Made by a program: the position numbers and the translations under genes. A model generated the notes under the pieces. That model saw only the letters and a program-made list of their open reading frames with translations, searched no databases and was not told the DNA's origin. Source: Paludibacteraceae bacterium (GTDB lineage Bacteria; Bacteroidota; Bacteroidia; Bacteroidales; Paludibacteraceae). Taken from it: a stretch of 64,000 nt of DNA. The stretch covers positions 1 to 64,000 of the forward strand of contig JAFYMG010000009.1 of NCBI GenBank assembly GCA_017556705.1, in the 5' to 3' direction. Below are positions 41,101-50,326 of the stretch, one piece after another (within the stretch, counting starts at the first letter, position 1; each line of letters starts with the position of its first letter).

Positions 41101-41274
41101 CATAAAGAAAGGTGCCCCAGGTGGATGCCCCACATCCAATTTATGTGCACTTACAATAAACTCGCCACAATCCCAGAAAGAGGCTGTTGGCTCCATCGTC
41201 AAAAGATAGGTTGCGGCAGCAATAGCAAATACAAGCCAACCGCAAACCACATTCCAAAGTTTGAATCTTTTCAT
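38101..41274 (-). CDS. DUF2723-family polytopic membrane protein (TMEM260-like, putative protein glycosyltransferase)
   Basis: The 1057-residue protein starts with a helix and the DUF2723 signature [44 protein letters not shown] (positions about 25-68), has about 13 to 15 helices spread to residue 680, and a large soluble C-terminal part with TPR-like helices at about 930-1057. The Asp/Glu in the first loop and the HPPGAP motif match GT-C-type glycosyltransferases; the human homologue TMEM260 is an O-mannosyltransferase. In Bacteroidota it may add sugars to periplasmic or surface proteins. It has its own promoter and precedes the overlapping cobW gene, an unusual partnership. Confidence 0.88.
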   Translation of the reverse strand: [1057 protein letters not shown]

Positions 41275-41349
41275 ATTTTTTATAGTATCAATTTACCCTT
41301 TCTGCTTAAAAAAAATGCAAAAAGCACCTACTCAAGCAAATTAACTCTG

Positions 41350-41380
41350 CAAAGGTACAAAATCTATCCCAAACACACAA
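41350..41380 (-). promoter_or_regulatory. Promoter of the DUF2723-cobW operon
   Basis: On the minus strand, TTGT (41380-41377), 19 bases, then TACCTTTG (41357-41350); the ATG at 41274 is about 70 bases downstream. Confidence 0.82.
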
Positions 41381-41438
41381 GTTTTTATAAAATAAAAAAG
41401 CAAAAAGAACTAATAATTTATCATATCGTAGAAAACAC

Positions 41439-41469
41439 TTGCATATATCAAAAAAATGTTGTAACTTTG
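41439..41469 (+). promoter_or_regulatory. Promoter of the surface-polysaccharide operon
   Basis: TTGC at 41439-41442, 19 bases, then TAACTTTG at 41462-41469. The leader is about 40 bases. No other promoter was recognised until 59774, so the transcript may span about 18 kb. No UpxY-type antiterminator gene is present at its start. Confidence 0.85.
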
Positions 41470-41514
41470 CACGCTCTTTATGGAGAATTATTTTTTTACA
41501 AATAACAAAGCAAA

Positions 41515-42810
41515 ATGAAATTAGAAAATAGAATTATCGCAGTTATTGGTTTGGGATACGTAGGACTTCCATTGGCAATTGAATTTGGCAAAAAATACCG
41601 TGTGATTGGCTTTGATATTCATCAAGCGCGCGTGGACGAGCTCAATCATGGAGAAGACCATACTTTGGAAGCAGATCTTGTAGGTATGAAACAAGCTTGT
41701 GATGCGTATGGAGTGACAAAGAAAATCGGCTTAACATTCACCAGCAATCCTGATGATTTAAGACAAGCTAACACCTATATCGTAACAGTTCCAACTCCTA
41801 TTGATCGCTTCAACAACCCCGACCTTACGCCATTATTGAAGGCTAGTGAGACCATTGGAAAGACCATGCAAGAAGGCGATCTAGTTATTTACGAATCTAC
41901 CGTGTATCCAGGTTGTACGGAAGAAGATTGCGTACCTGTTTTAGAAAAACATAGTGGTTTGAAATTCAATAAAGAGTTCTATTGCGGTTATTCACCTGAG
42001 CGTATCAATCCAGGTGATAAAGTGAATACTTTGACCAAAATTAAGAAAATCACCTCAGGTTCAACACCAGAGATAGCAGATCTAGTGGATGCATTATACA
42101 ACTCTATTTTGGAGAATGGTACACATAAGGCACCTAACATGAAAGTGGCCGAAGCTGCAAAGGCAGTGGAGAATAGCCAACGTGATGTAAACATCTCATT
42201 TATGAATGAATTGGCATTGATCTGCGACCGCGTGGGTATTGATACCAACGATGTGATTGAGGCCGCAGGTTCAAAATGGAATTTTTTGAAATATCGCCCA
42301 GGATTAGTAGGAGGTCATTGTATTTCGGTAGATCCGTACTATTTGGCGCACAAGGCAAAATCCCTAGGATACGACCCTCAAGTAATACTATCAGGTCGTG
42401 CAGTGAACAATTCTATCGCTAAATTTATTGCAGACAAAGTTTTGAAACTAATGATCCAGAAGGATCACAAAATCAATAAATCGCATGTACTAATTCTAGG
42501 TATTACCTTCAAGGAAAATTGTCCCGATTGTCGTAACACCAAAGTAGTTGATATAGCAAACGAGTTAGAAGATTTTGGTTGCAATGTAGATATTTACGAT
42601 CCATGGGCAAGCGCTGAGATAGTAAAACAGGAATATGGCAAGGAGTTGATACCAGTTATTGATCCTGATAAACAATACGAAGCTGTGATTGCGTGTGTTA
42701 GTCACAATCAGTTTAAGACCTTTGACTTTGCAAAGTATAAAAACATGAATGCTGTAATTTTTGACGTAAAAGATTTTGTCGATCGTAGTGTTGTAGATGG
42801 CAGACTATAA
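41515..42810 (+). CDS. UDP-N-acetylhexosamine 6-dehydrogenase (TviB/WbpO/WbpA type)
   Basis: The 431-residue NAD-dependent enzyme oxidises C6 of a UDP-N-acetylhexosamine to the uronic acid. The Rossmann motif is VIGLGYVGLPLAIEFGKKY (about residues 11-29). TVPTPIDRFNNPDLTPL and YESTVYPGCTEEDC follow, with the catalytic loop region RPGLVGGHCISVDPYYLAHKA, whose Cys is the catalytic nucleophile (about residue 265). The blocks GSKWNFLKYRPGLVGGHCI are typical of the TviB/WbpO group (UDP-GalNAc or UDP-GlcNAc). It would feed the WbpB-type enzyme at 24.8 kb if the product is UDP-GlcNAcA. It opens the polysaccharide cluster. Confidence 0.92.
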   Translation: MKLENRIIAVIGLGYVGLPLAIEFGKKYRVIGFDIHQARVDELNHGEDHTLEADLVGMKQACDAYGVTKKIGLTFTSNPDDLRQANTYIVTVPTPIDRFNNPDLTPLLKASETIGKTMQEGDLVIYESTVYPGCTEEDCVPVLEKHSGLKFNKEFYCGYSPERINPGDKVNTLTKIKKITSGSTPEIADLVDALYNSILENGTHKAPNMKVAEAAKAVENSQRDVNISFMNELALICDRVGIDTNDVIEAAGSKWNFLKYRPGLVGGHCISVDPYYLAHKAKSLGYDPQVILSGRAVNNSIAKFIADKVLKLMIQKDHKINKSHVLILGITFKENCPDCRNTKVVDIANELEDFGCNVDIYDPWASAEIVKQEYGKELIPVIDPDKQYEAVIACVSHNQFKTFDFAKYKNMNAVIFDVKDFVDRSVVDGRL

Positions 42811-42841
42811 TCGTTGAATCAAGGCTTAAAATAGAAAAATT

Positions 42842-44080
42842 ATGACTATCACAGTAGCAGGAACAGGATATGTAGGATTGTCTATAGCCACATTATTGGC
42901 ACAGCATCATAAGGTGCTGGCAGTGGATATCATACCAGAAAAAATAGAGATGATCAATCGACGTCAATCCCCCATCCAAGATGAGTACATTGAAAAATAT
43001 TTTGTTGAAAAGCAGTTAAATTTGACTGCGACTTTGGATGCGGAAGTGGCCTACAAAGAGGCAGATATTGTAGTGATCGCAGCTCCAACAAATTATGATA
43101 GTCAAAAAAACTATTTTGACACATCTGCTGTCGAGTCTGTTATCGATCTTGTTTTGCGTGTGAACCCAAATGCAATTATGGTAATAAAATCTACTATACC
43201 TGTAGGATACACGGAGTCTGTGCGCAAAAAATTCAACACCGATAATATTTTGTTTTCTCCGGAATTTTTGCGCGAATCCAAGGCGTTGTATGATAATTTA
43301 TATCCTTCGCGAATTATCGTAGGCACCAATTTAAACAGTCCTCGATTGTTAGAGGCAGCAAATCAATTTGCAACATTATTGCAGGAAGGTGCCATTAAAA
43401 AAGATGTAGAGAGTTTGATCATGGGATTTACGGAGGCGGAGGCTGTAAAATTATTTGCCAATACATATTTAGCATTGCGTGTGAGTTACTTCAACGAATT
43501 AGACACATACGCAGAAATGAAAGGGCTTGATACTCAATCCATCATCAACGGCGTATGTCTTGACCCGCGCATTGGAACGCATTATAACAATCCTTCGTTT
43601 GGTTATGGAGGTTACTGTTTGCCCAAGGATACAAAACAATTGTTAGCAAACTATCAGGACGTACCAGAAAACTTGATTGAAGCGATTGTAGAGAGTAACC
43701 GCACAAGAAAGGATTTTATTGCAGATCGCGTATTAGCAAAAGCGGGTTATTACGACTACTATAACAATGGCCAGTACAATGCACGAGAAGAACATGCTTG
43801 CACAATCGGTGTATACAGATTGACAATGAAATCAAATTCAGATAATTTCCGTCAATCAAGTATCCAAGGTATCATGAAACGTGTAAAAGCCAAGGGAGCG
43901 CAAGTGATCATCTATGAGCCTACTCTACCCGATGGATCGACGTTCTTTGGCTCGCTAGTTATCAATGATTTGGAAAAATTCAAGCAACAATCGCAGGCGA
44001 TTATTGCCAACCGATATGATGTATGTTTAGAAGATGTCAAAGATAAGGTTTACACACGAGATATCTTCAGGCGAGATTAA
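42842..44080 (+). CDS. ugd: UDP-glucose 6-dehydrogenase
   Basis: The 412-residue enzyme converts UDP-glucose to UDP-glucuronate. It has the Rossmann start [76 protein letters not shown] and the active-site segment [20 protein letters not shown] with the nucleophilic Cys (about residue 258). These match the Ugd subgroup rather than the UDP-HexNAc group represented by the gene just upstream. It sits 31 bases downstream of that gene and is cotranscribed. The C-terminal NAD-sugar domain (about 315-412) is complete. Confidence 0.95.
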   Translation: MTITVAGTGYVGLSIATLLAQHHKVLAVDIIPEKIEMINRRQSPIQDEYIEKYFVEKQLNLTATLDAEVAYKEADIVVIAAPTNYDSQKNYFDTSAVESVIDLVLRVNPNAIMVIKSTIPVGYTESVRKKFNTDNILFSPEFLRESKALYDNLYPSRIIVGTNLNSPRLLEAANQFATLLQEGAIKKDVESLIMGFTEAEAVKLFANTYLALRVSYFNELDTYAEMKGLDTQSIINGVCLDPRIGTHYNNPSFGYGGYCLPKDTKQLLANYQDVPENLIEAIVESNRTRKDFIADRVLAKAGYYDYYNNGQYNAREEHACTIGVYRLTMKSNSDNFRQSSIQGIMKRVKAKGAQVIIYEPTLPDGSTFFGSLVINDLEKFKQQSQAIIANRYDVCLEDVKDKVYTRDIFRRD

Positions 44081-44175
44081 ACAAAACCTGCCTACACCTT
44101 CAACAAGAATCCAATGAGGTTCCTGAAAACGGGAGGCAAATAAATGAACAAACGATGAAATAAAACCCATACGAT

Positions 44176-45081
44176 ATGAAAGGAATTGTATTAGCAGGAG
44201 GTTCGGGAACACGTTTATACCCAATCACCAAAGGCATTAGCAAACAATTGATGCCAATTTATGACAAACCAATGGTGTATTATCCAATAAGTGTGCTTAT
44301 GTTAGCGGGGATTCGTGATATTTTGATTATCTCAACGCCACACGATTTACCTGGTTTCAAGCGATTGCTAGGAGATGGAAGCGACTATGGTGTAAACTTC
44401 TCATATGCGGAACAGCCTTCTCCTGATGGTTTAGCACAAGCCTTTACCATCGGACGAGAATTCATCGGCGATGATAGTGCATGTTTAGTCTTGGGCGACA
44501 ACATTTTCCATGGGTCGGGATTTACAAGCATGCTCAAAGATGCAGTTCGCACCGCAGAAGAAGAGAACAAAGCAACTGTTTTTGGCTATTGGGTAAGTGA
44601 TCCAGAGCGTTATGGTGTTGCAGAGTTTGATGCAAATGGAAACTGCTTGAGCATTGAAGAAAAACCTGCAAAACCCAAAAGCAATTATGCTGTAGTAGGT
44701 CTATATTTCTACCCTAATAAGGTAGTGGATGTGGCTGCCAATATCAAGCCTTCTGCTCGTGGAGAATATGAAATAACAACTGTAAATCAAGAGTTTTTGC
44801 GAGACGGAGAGTTGAAGGTGCAAACTTTAGGACGCGGTTTTGCTTGGTTGGATACAGGTACCCATGATTCCTTGTCAGAAGCAAGTACCTATATTGAAGT
44901 GTTGGAAAAGCGTCAAGGTTTGAAAGTAGCATGTTTGGAAGGTATTGCATACCGTCAAGGCTGGATCACAGAAGAGCGTATGCGTGAATTGGCGCAACCG
45001 ATGTTGAAGAATCAGTATGGTCAATACTTGCTAAAGGTTATTGATGATGTAAAATCAAATGGGTATTCAATTCTAGATTGA
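44176..45081 (+). CDS. rmlA: Glucose-1-phosphate thymidylyltransferase RmlA
   Basis: The 301-residue protein catalyses dTTP plus glucose-1-phosphate to dTDP-glucose. It starts [20 protein letters not shown], the sugar-nucleotidyltransferase signature, with [15 protein letters not shown], the LGDNIFHG motif, and [21 protein letters not shown]. Length and motifs match the long RmlA group. It begins a rmlA-rmlC-rmlD run in which rmlB is missing. A 95-base non-coding gap precedes it. Confidence 0.97.
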   Translation: MKGIVLAGGSGTRLYPITKGISKQLMPIYDKPMVYYPISVLMLAGIRDILIISTPHDLPGFKRLLGDGSDYGVNFSYAEQPSPDGLAQAFTIGREFIGDDSACLVLGDNIFHGSGFTSMLKDAVRTAEEENKATVFGYWVSDPERYGVAEFDANGNCLSIEEKPAKPKSNYAVVGLYFYPNKVVDVAANIKPSARGEYEITTVNQEFLRDGELKVQTLGRGFAWLDTGTHDSLSEASTYIEVLEKRQGLKVACLEGIAYRQGWITEERMRELAQPMLKNQYGQYLLKVIDDVKSNGYSILD

Positions 45082-45084
45082 CAG

Positions 45085-45651
45085 ATGGAAGTTATTAAGA
45101 CTGCAATAGAAGGAGTATATATCATAGAGCCAAAAGTATTTGGCGATGCTAGAGGATATTTCTTTGAGAGTTTTTCAGAAAGAGAATTCAAAGAAAAACT
45201 TGGCGATATACGCTTTGTACAAGACAATGAGAGTATGTCCAAATTTGGTGTGATGCGCGGTTTGCATTTCCAACGTCCTCCCTATGCACAAAGTAAATTA
45301 GTTCGTTGTGTAAAAGGCGAAGTGATGGATGTTGCTGTGGATATTCGTAAGGGAAGTCCTACTTATGGACAACATGTAGCAGTGAAACTAAGTGCAGATA
45401 ATCATCTTCAATTCTTTATACCACAAGGCTTTGCACATGGTTTCTCAGTTCTTAGTGAGAGCGTTATCATCCAGTACAAATGTAATGAATTCTATCACCC
45501 AGAAGCAGATGGAGGTATCTCTATTTTGGATGAATCACTAGATATTGATTGGGGCATAACGTTGGAAGAGGCATTATTGAGTGAGAAAGACACTAAGCAT
45601 CCGAAATTAGCAGACTTTGATAGTCCTTTTGTTTATCAAGAAAATTGCTGA
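45085..45651 (+). CDS. rmlC: dTDP-4-dehydrorhamnose 3,5-epimerase RmlC
   Basis: The 188-residue cupin epimerises C3 and C5 of dTDP-4-keto-6-deoxyglucose. It has GVYIIEPKVFGDARGYFFESFSE, RFVQDNESMSKFGVMRGLHFQ with the catalytic-site His, KGEVMDVAVDIRKGSPTYGQHV and FIPQGFAHGFSVLSE. Residues and length match RmlC. It starts three bases after rmlA and is followed immediately by rmlD. Confidence 0.97.
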   Translation: MEVIKTAIEGVYIIEPKVFGDARGYFFESFSEREFKEKLGDIRFVQDNESMSKFGVMRGLHFQRPPYAQSKLVRCVKGEVMDVAVDIRKGSPTYGQHVAVKLSADNHLQFFIPQGFAHGFSVLSESVIIQYKCNEFYHPEADGGISILDESLDIDWGITLEEALLSEKDTKHPKLADFDSPFVYQENC

Positions 45652-45653
45652 TT

Positions 45654-46538
45654 ATGACAATATTAGTAACAGGGGCAAATGGACAACTCGGGAACGAGAT
45701 TCGTATTGTGGCTAAGGACAGTCATGATGAATATCTCTTTACAGACGTGACTGAGGTTGATGGACTTACAACTACTCTATTAGACATTACATCGTTGGAT
45801 TCTGTTCGCAGGATGGTACAGGAAAAAGATGTAAAATGCATCATTAATTGTGCGGCATACACAAATGTAGATAAGGCTGAGACAGATGAAGCAATATGTA
45901 AGCTCCTGAACGCCAAAGCAGTTTATAACCTAGCCATTGCAATGAAAGAGGTGGATGGTTTGCTGGTGCATATTTCGACAGATTATGTATTTGGTGACGA
46001 TCCATACAACACACCTTGTAAAGAAGATCAGAAAGGTACGCCTACAGGCGTGTATGGCAAGACAAAATTGCAAGGTGAGAAGAATATCTTGGTGTCAGGT
46101 TGCCATCATTTGATTATCCGCACAGCGTGGTTGTATAGCGAATTTGGAAAGAATTTTGTGAAGACTATGTTGGCGTTGACAGCAAGCAAGCCACAATTGA
46201 AAGTGGTATTTGATCAAGTGGGAACACCAACATACGCATATGACTTAGCATTAGCGATTTATGAGATTGTGAATCATAGGAAATATATAGGGAACGAGGG
46301 AATATATCACTTTAGTAATGAAGGAGTTTGCAGTTGGTATGACTTTGCAAAAATGATTGCGGAATATGCAGGACATACAGAATGTGATATTCAGCCATGT
46401 CATAGTGATGAATTTCCATCGCCAGTGAAAAGACCAGCGTATTCGGTGTTGGACAAGACGAAGATAAAACAGATATTTGGCATAAATGTGCCTTATTGGA
46501 CAGAATCGCTGAAAGTTTGTATAAAACATTTAATTTGA
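45654..46538 (+). CDS. rmlD: dTDP-4-dehydrorhamnose reductase RmlD
   Basis: The 294-residue extended SDR makes dTDP-L-rhamnose. It starts MTILVTGANGQLGNEIR (GxxGxxG) and contains NCAAYTNVDKAETD, the TDYVFGD motif, the catalytic YGKTKLQGE and RTAWLYSEFGKNFVKTM, all standard for RmlD. The ATG at 45654 is preferred over an in-frame TTG at 45645 inside rmlC. No dTDP-glucose 4,6-dehydratase gene (rmlB) is in the window, so that enzyme must come from elsewhere in the genome. Confidence 0.96.
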   Translation: MTILVTGANGQLGNEIRIVAKDSHDEYLFTDVTEVDGLTTTLLDITSLDSVRRMVQEKDVKCIINCAAYTNVDKAETDEAICKLLNAKAVYNLAIAMKEVDGLLVHISTDYVFGDDPYNTPCKEDQKGTPTGVYGKTKLQGEKNILVSGCHHLIIRTAWLYSEFGKNFVKTMLALTASKPQLKVVFDQVGTPTYAYDLALAIYEIVNHRKYIGNEGIYHFSNEGVCSWYDFAKMIAEYAGHTECDIQPCHSDEFPSPVKRPAYSVLDKTKIKQIFGINVPYWTESLKVCIKHLI

Positions 46539-46542
46539 TAAA

Positions 46543-48003
46543 ATGGTAGAGCCATCATTGAGAAATAAAACGGTAAGTGGAATTGGCTGGAGCGCAGCTG
46601 ATGCTATTTTGGGGCAGGGAGTAACATTCCTTGTTGGAATAGTTTTAGCACGTTTATTGTCCCCTACTGAATATGGATTAATTGGAATTATATCCATATT
46701 TATCGTTGTACTCAATGGTATTGTTGATAGTGGTTTTTCAAATGCTATCATTAGAAAGCAAGATACAAATGATGAAGATTATAACACGATGTTCTTCACG
46801 AATTTATTGTTTAGTGTCGTATTATATATCGGTTTGTATTTTTTAGCACCAGTGATTGCTACTTTCTTTGAAAGAGAACAATTGATTGCATTAACAAGAG
46901 CAATGGGATTGATATTGATTATCAATGCATTGTCCATTACACAAGTTACAATCCTCACTAAGAAAGTAGATTTTAAGACTAAGACAAAGGCCTCATTAAC
47001 CTCCGCCATCATTAGTGGAATAGTAGGTATTATATTGGCCTATTTGGGCCTTGGAGTATGGTCTTTGGTTGCTCAACAATTAACTAAACAACTCTTATAC
47101 ACACTATGTTTGTGGGTACTAAATAAATGGATACCCACATGTACATTTTCGAAACAGAGTTTTAAATACATGTGGGGATTTGGTTGGAAACTATTGTTAT
47201 CTGGACTACTAAATAATATTTGGAATCAACTATATCAAGTAGTAGTTGGAAAATTTTATTCGCCCGCAACGTTAGGACAATATTCACGATCCAAAGAATA
47301 CGCTAATATATTGTCATCCAATTTTACTATGATTATTCAAAGGGTTAGTTACCCTGTATTATCAGCATTGCAAGACGATAAAGAACGAATGATTTATGGC
47401 TATCGAAAAATTATCAAAATCACCATGTTTGTTACAGCTATATCCATGATTTTTATGGGGGCAGTCGCAGAACCATTGATATATTGTTTGATTGGGCCAC
47501 AATGGCATGAAGCAGCTACATATCTGCCATTGATTTGTATCTCTATGTCTCTATATCCTTTACATGCAATAAATCTCAACATGTTGCAAGTTCAAGGAAG
47601 AAGTGACATATTTTTAATTCTAGAAATCATTAAGAAGATCATTGCGATAGGGCCTATCTGTTTGGGTATCTTTGTAAACATCAAATGTATGTTAGTAGGA
47701 TCCATAATAACAGGTTTGTTGTCATTCTTTTTGAATTCATATTATACTGGGAAAAAACTACATTATACCTCATGGATGCAATTGCGTGATATAGCTCCAT
47801 CGTATATTGTTGCATTATGCATGGCCATATCGGTGTATTTTATAAAGTTGCTACCACTATCTTTTTTCATCATATTGCCAATACAAATAGTAGTGGGTAT
47901 CGGCGTTGGGATAATTATTTGTAAGATAGGAAGAATATCTGAATATAACGATTTACGACAAATCGTAGTAGATAAAATCAGTGATTATAAAAAACATAAG
48001 TAA
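46543..48003 (+). CDS. wzx: Wzx-type lipopolysaccharide/capsule flippase
   Basis: The 486-residue protein has about 14 helices and the polysaccharide transporter (MOP) pattern. SGIGWSAADAILGQGVTFLVGIVLARLLSPTEYGLIGI begins it, in the style of WzxC/Wzx-MATE proteins, and DSGFSNAIIRKQD follows. It flips undecaprenyl-linked repeat units across the inner membrane. It starts four bases after rmlD. From this gene on, A+T content rises noticeably. Confidence 0.9.
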   Translation: MVEPSLRNKTVSGIGWSAADAILGQGVTFLVGIVLARLLSPTEYGLIGIISIFIVVLNGIVDSGFSNAIIRKQDTNDEDYNTMFFTNLLFSVVLYIGLYFLAPVIATFFEREQLIALTRAMGLILIINALSITQVTILTKKVDFKTKTKASLTSAIISGIVGIILAYLGLGVWSLVAQQLTKQLLYTLCLWVLNKWIPTCTFSKQSFKYMWGFGWKLLLSGLLNNIWNQLYQVVVGKFYSPATLGQYSRSKEYANILSSNFTMIIQRVSYPVLSALQDDKERMIYGYRKIIKITMFVTAISMIFMGAVAEPLIYCLIGPQWHEAATYLPLICISMSLYPLHAINLNMLQVQGRSDIFLILEIIKKIIAIGPICLGIFVNIKCMLVGSIITGLLSFFLNSYYTGKKLHYTSWMQLRDIAPSYIVALCMAISVYFIKLLPLSFFIILPIQIVVGIGVGIIICKIGRISEYNDLRQIVVDKISDYKKHK

Positions 48004-48005
48004 TT

Positions 48006-49115
48006 ATGAATAAGGATATTATTACAGTTACTAGTCCATTGTTACCTGATCTGAATGATTTTCATGCAGAACTGCAAAAAATATGGGATAGCAAATGGAT
48101 AACTAACAATGGAGCATTTCATAAGCAATTAGAACTTGCTTTGGCTGAATATCTAGGAGTTCCATACGTGAGTTTATTTACCAATGGAACACTACCATTG
48201 ATTACCGCATTACAAGCACTTCGTATAACGGGTGAAGTAATCACTACACCATATAGTTTTGTAGCCACAACTCACGCCTTGTGGTGGAATGGTATTAAAC
48301 CTGTATTTGTTGATATTGATCCAGCGACTGGTAATATTGACCCAGATAAAATAGAAGCTGCTATTACGCCTAGGACAACAGCAATTATGCCAGTCCACGT
48401 ATATGGCAAACCATGCGATACCTCAAGAATCCAAGAGATTGCAAACAAATATGGATTGAAAGTTATTTATGATGCAGCACATGCTTTCGGCGTAAAGGTT
48501 AATGGAGAAAGCATCTTGAACGCAGGCGACATGAGTACGTTGAGTTTTCATGCCACCAAAGTATACAATACCATTGAAGGTGGTGCAATGGTGATGCATG
48601 ATGAAAGGACTAAACAACGTATAGACTATTTAAAAAATTTCGGATTTGAGAATGAAACCACCATTATGGGACCTGGTATTAACTCAAAGATGGATGAAGT
48701 ACGTGCTGCATATGGTTTGTTGACATTGAAGCAAGTGGATGATGCAATTGAGGCACGTCATCAAGTGGCTATAGCCTATCGAAAAGCACTACGCGATGTG
48801 GAAGGGATCACATTTTTTGACGATATGCCTGGTGTTCGTCATAATTATAGTTATTTCCCAATATTTGTTGATGCAAATAAATATGGCATGACTCGCGATG
48901 ATTTGTACTTTAAAATGAAGGCGGCAAATGTACTTGGCAGAAGATACTTCTATCCATTGATAAGTGAATTTTCCACTTATCGCGGACTTGAGAGTGCAAA
49001 ACCTGAAAATTTGCCTCAAGCTCATAATATGGCAAATAGTGTAATCTGTTTGCCTATGCACCATGCACTAACAGAGGAAGATATTCAACGCACGATAGAA
49101 TGTATTATGAAATAA
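48006..49115 (+). CDS. DegT/DnrJ/EryC1/StrS sugar aminotransferase (VioA/FdtB-like)
   Basis: The 369-residue PLP enzyme aminates a keto-sugar nucleotide. The block TNGTLPLITALQAL binds phosphate, VIYDAAHAFGVK carries the Asp that contacts the pyridine nitrogen (Asp156), and STLSFHATKVYNTIEGGAMV carries the PLP Lys (Lys185). The sequence pattern ITNNGAFHKQLE and SFHATKVYNTIEGG reminds me of VioA/FdtB-type enzymes acting on dTDP-4- or 3-keto-6-deoxyhexoses. With the Rml genes this suggests an amino-deoxyhexose such as Qui4N or Qui3N, but substrate is not certain. It is followed by amino-acid-ligase-like genes. Confidence 0.88.
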   Translation: MNKDIITVTSPLLPDLNDFHAELQKIWDSKWITNNGAFHKQLELALAEYLGVPYVSLFTNGTLPLITALQALRITGEVITTPYSFVATTHALWWNGIKPVFVDIDPATGNIDPDKIEAAITPRTTAIMPVHVYGKPCDTSRIQEIANKYGLKVIYDAAHAFGVKVNGESILNAGDMSTLSFHATKVYNTIEGGAMVMHDERTKQRIDYLKNFGFENETTIMGPGINSKMDEVRAAYGLLTLKQVDDAIEARHQVAIAYRKALRDVEGITFFDDMPGVRHNYSYFPIFVDANKYGMTRDDLYFKMKAANVLGRRYFYPLISEFSTYRGLESAKPENLPQAHNMANSVICLPMHHALTEEDIQRTIECIMK

Positions 49116-49120
49116 GGCGT

Positions 49121-50326
49121 ATGAAAAAACAAAAGAAAATAATGTTATTGGGTGGTATTCATTATCTACTACCCGTGATAAGAGCAGCGCACCAACAAGG
49201 ATATTATGTGATAACCGCCGATTATTTGCCAGATAATGTAGCACATCAGTATTCGGATGAGTACTGCAACGTTAATATCACGGATAAAGAAGCTGTTTTA
49301 AAAGCAGCTAAAGTATTAGATATTGATGGTATCATATCGTTTGGGGTGGATCCTGGAGTAGTTTCCGCAGCCTATGTACAAGAGCAAATGGGATTGCCAC
49401 AAATGGGACCATACGAATCGGTACGTATTTTACAAAATAAAGATTTGTTCCGCAAGTTCCTTAAAGATAATAACTTTAACGTACCTGAAGCTAAGAGCTA
49501 CACCACAAAAGAAGCTGCATTATCAGATATTGAATGGCTAAACTTCCCGATGATTGTTAAGCCTACCGATTCAGCGGGAAGCAAAGGAGTTACTAGAATT
49601 GACAATATAGAAGGATATGATGCTGCACTGGATTATGCATTTGAGAAGTCAATTTCTGGAACGGTAATTGTTGAGGAGTTTGTAGATAAAGTAGGTTGTA
49701 GTTCGGATACGGATAGTTTCTTACTCAACGGGGAACTTAAGTTTGTTTCATTTAACGCTCAACGTTTTGATGAAAACGCCGCGAATCCATATACTCCTGC
49801 AGCATATAGTTGGCCATCTACTTTTCCTGAGCATGAGGAGTACTTAAGAAGTGAATTGCAACGTTTGCTCTCCTTGCTAAACATGAAGACATCTGTATTC
49901 AATATTGAAACCCGAGTAGCAAGCAATGGTAAACCCTATATTATGGAATGCACCCCTCGTGGGGGTGGGAATCGCTTGTGTGAAATGTTACGCTACGCGA
50001 CAGGAGTTGATTTGATTACAGCACAAGTGCGAGCTGCAGTAGGAGATTTGGTAGAAGGAGTTGAACAAAAACCATATAATAGTCATTGGGCAGAGATTAT
50101 TCTACATGCGGATAGAGACGGCATTTTCTCGGAGTTAGAAATTGATCCTAATATTCCTGCAAAACTCATTGAGACGGACTTATGGGTGAAACAGGGAGAT
50201 TTGGTACATGCCTTTAATGGTGCCAATGATGCAATAGGGACATTGGTGTTGCAATTCGAAAAAAGCGATGCTCTAGAGTTGGTTATAAAGCATCAATCGG
50301 AATGGATTAAAATCATTACAAAATGA
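49121..50326 (+). CDS. ATP-grasp ligase (carbamoyl-phosphate-synthase L-like), number 1
   Basis: The 401-residue protein has an N-terminal Rossmann-like domain (KIMLLGGIHYLLPVIRAAHQQGYYVITADY), then the ATP-grasp fold (about residues 105-300). Ligands are PMIVKPTDSAGSKGVTRI (ATP Lys and Gly loop), GTVIVEEFV and the Mg-site block NIETRVASNGKPYIMECTPRGGGN. Such proteins form a carboxylate-amine bond via an acylphosphate. It likely joins an amino acid to another amine, perhaps the amino sugar of the preceding aminotransferase (inference). The start at 49121 is preferred because the longer frame overlaps the aminotransferase end. Its stop overlaps the next start (ATGA). Confidence 0.87.
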   Translation: MKKQKKIMLLGGIHYLLPVIRAAHQQGYYVITADYLPDNVAHQYSDEYCNVNITDKEAVLKAAKVLDIDGIISFGVDPGVVSAAYVQEQMGLPQMGPYESVRILQNKDLFRKFLKDNNFNVPEAKSYTTKEAALSDIEWLNFPMIVKPTDSAGSKGVTRIDNIEGYDAALDYAFEKSISGTVIVEEFVDKVGCSSDTDSFLLNGELKFVSFNAQRFDENAANPYTPAAYSWPSTFPEHEEYLRSELQRLLSLLNMKTSVFNIETRVASNGKPYIMECTPRGGGNRLCEMLRYATGVDLITAQVRAAVGDLVEGVEQKPYNSHWAEIILHADRDGIFSELEIDPNIPAKLIETDLWVKQGDLVHAFNGANDAIGTLVLQFEKSDALELVIKHQSEWIKIITK

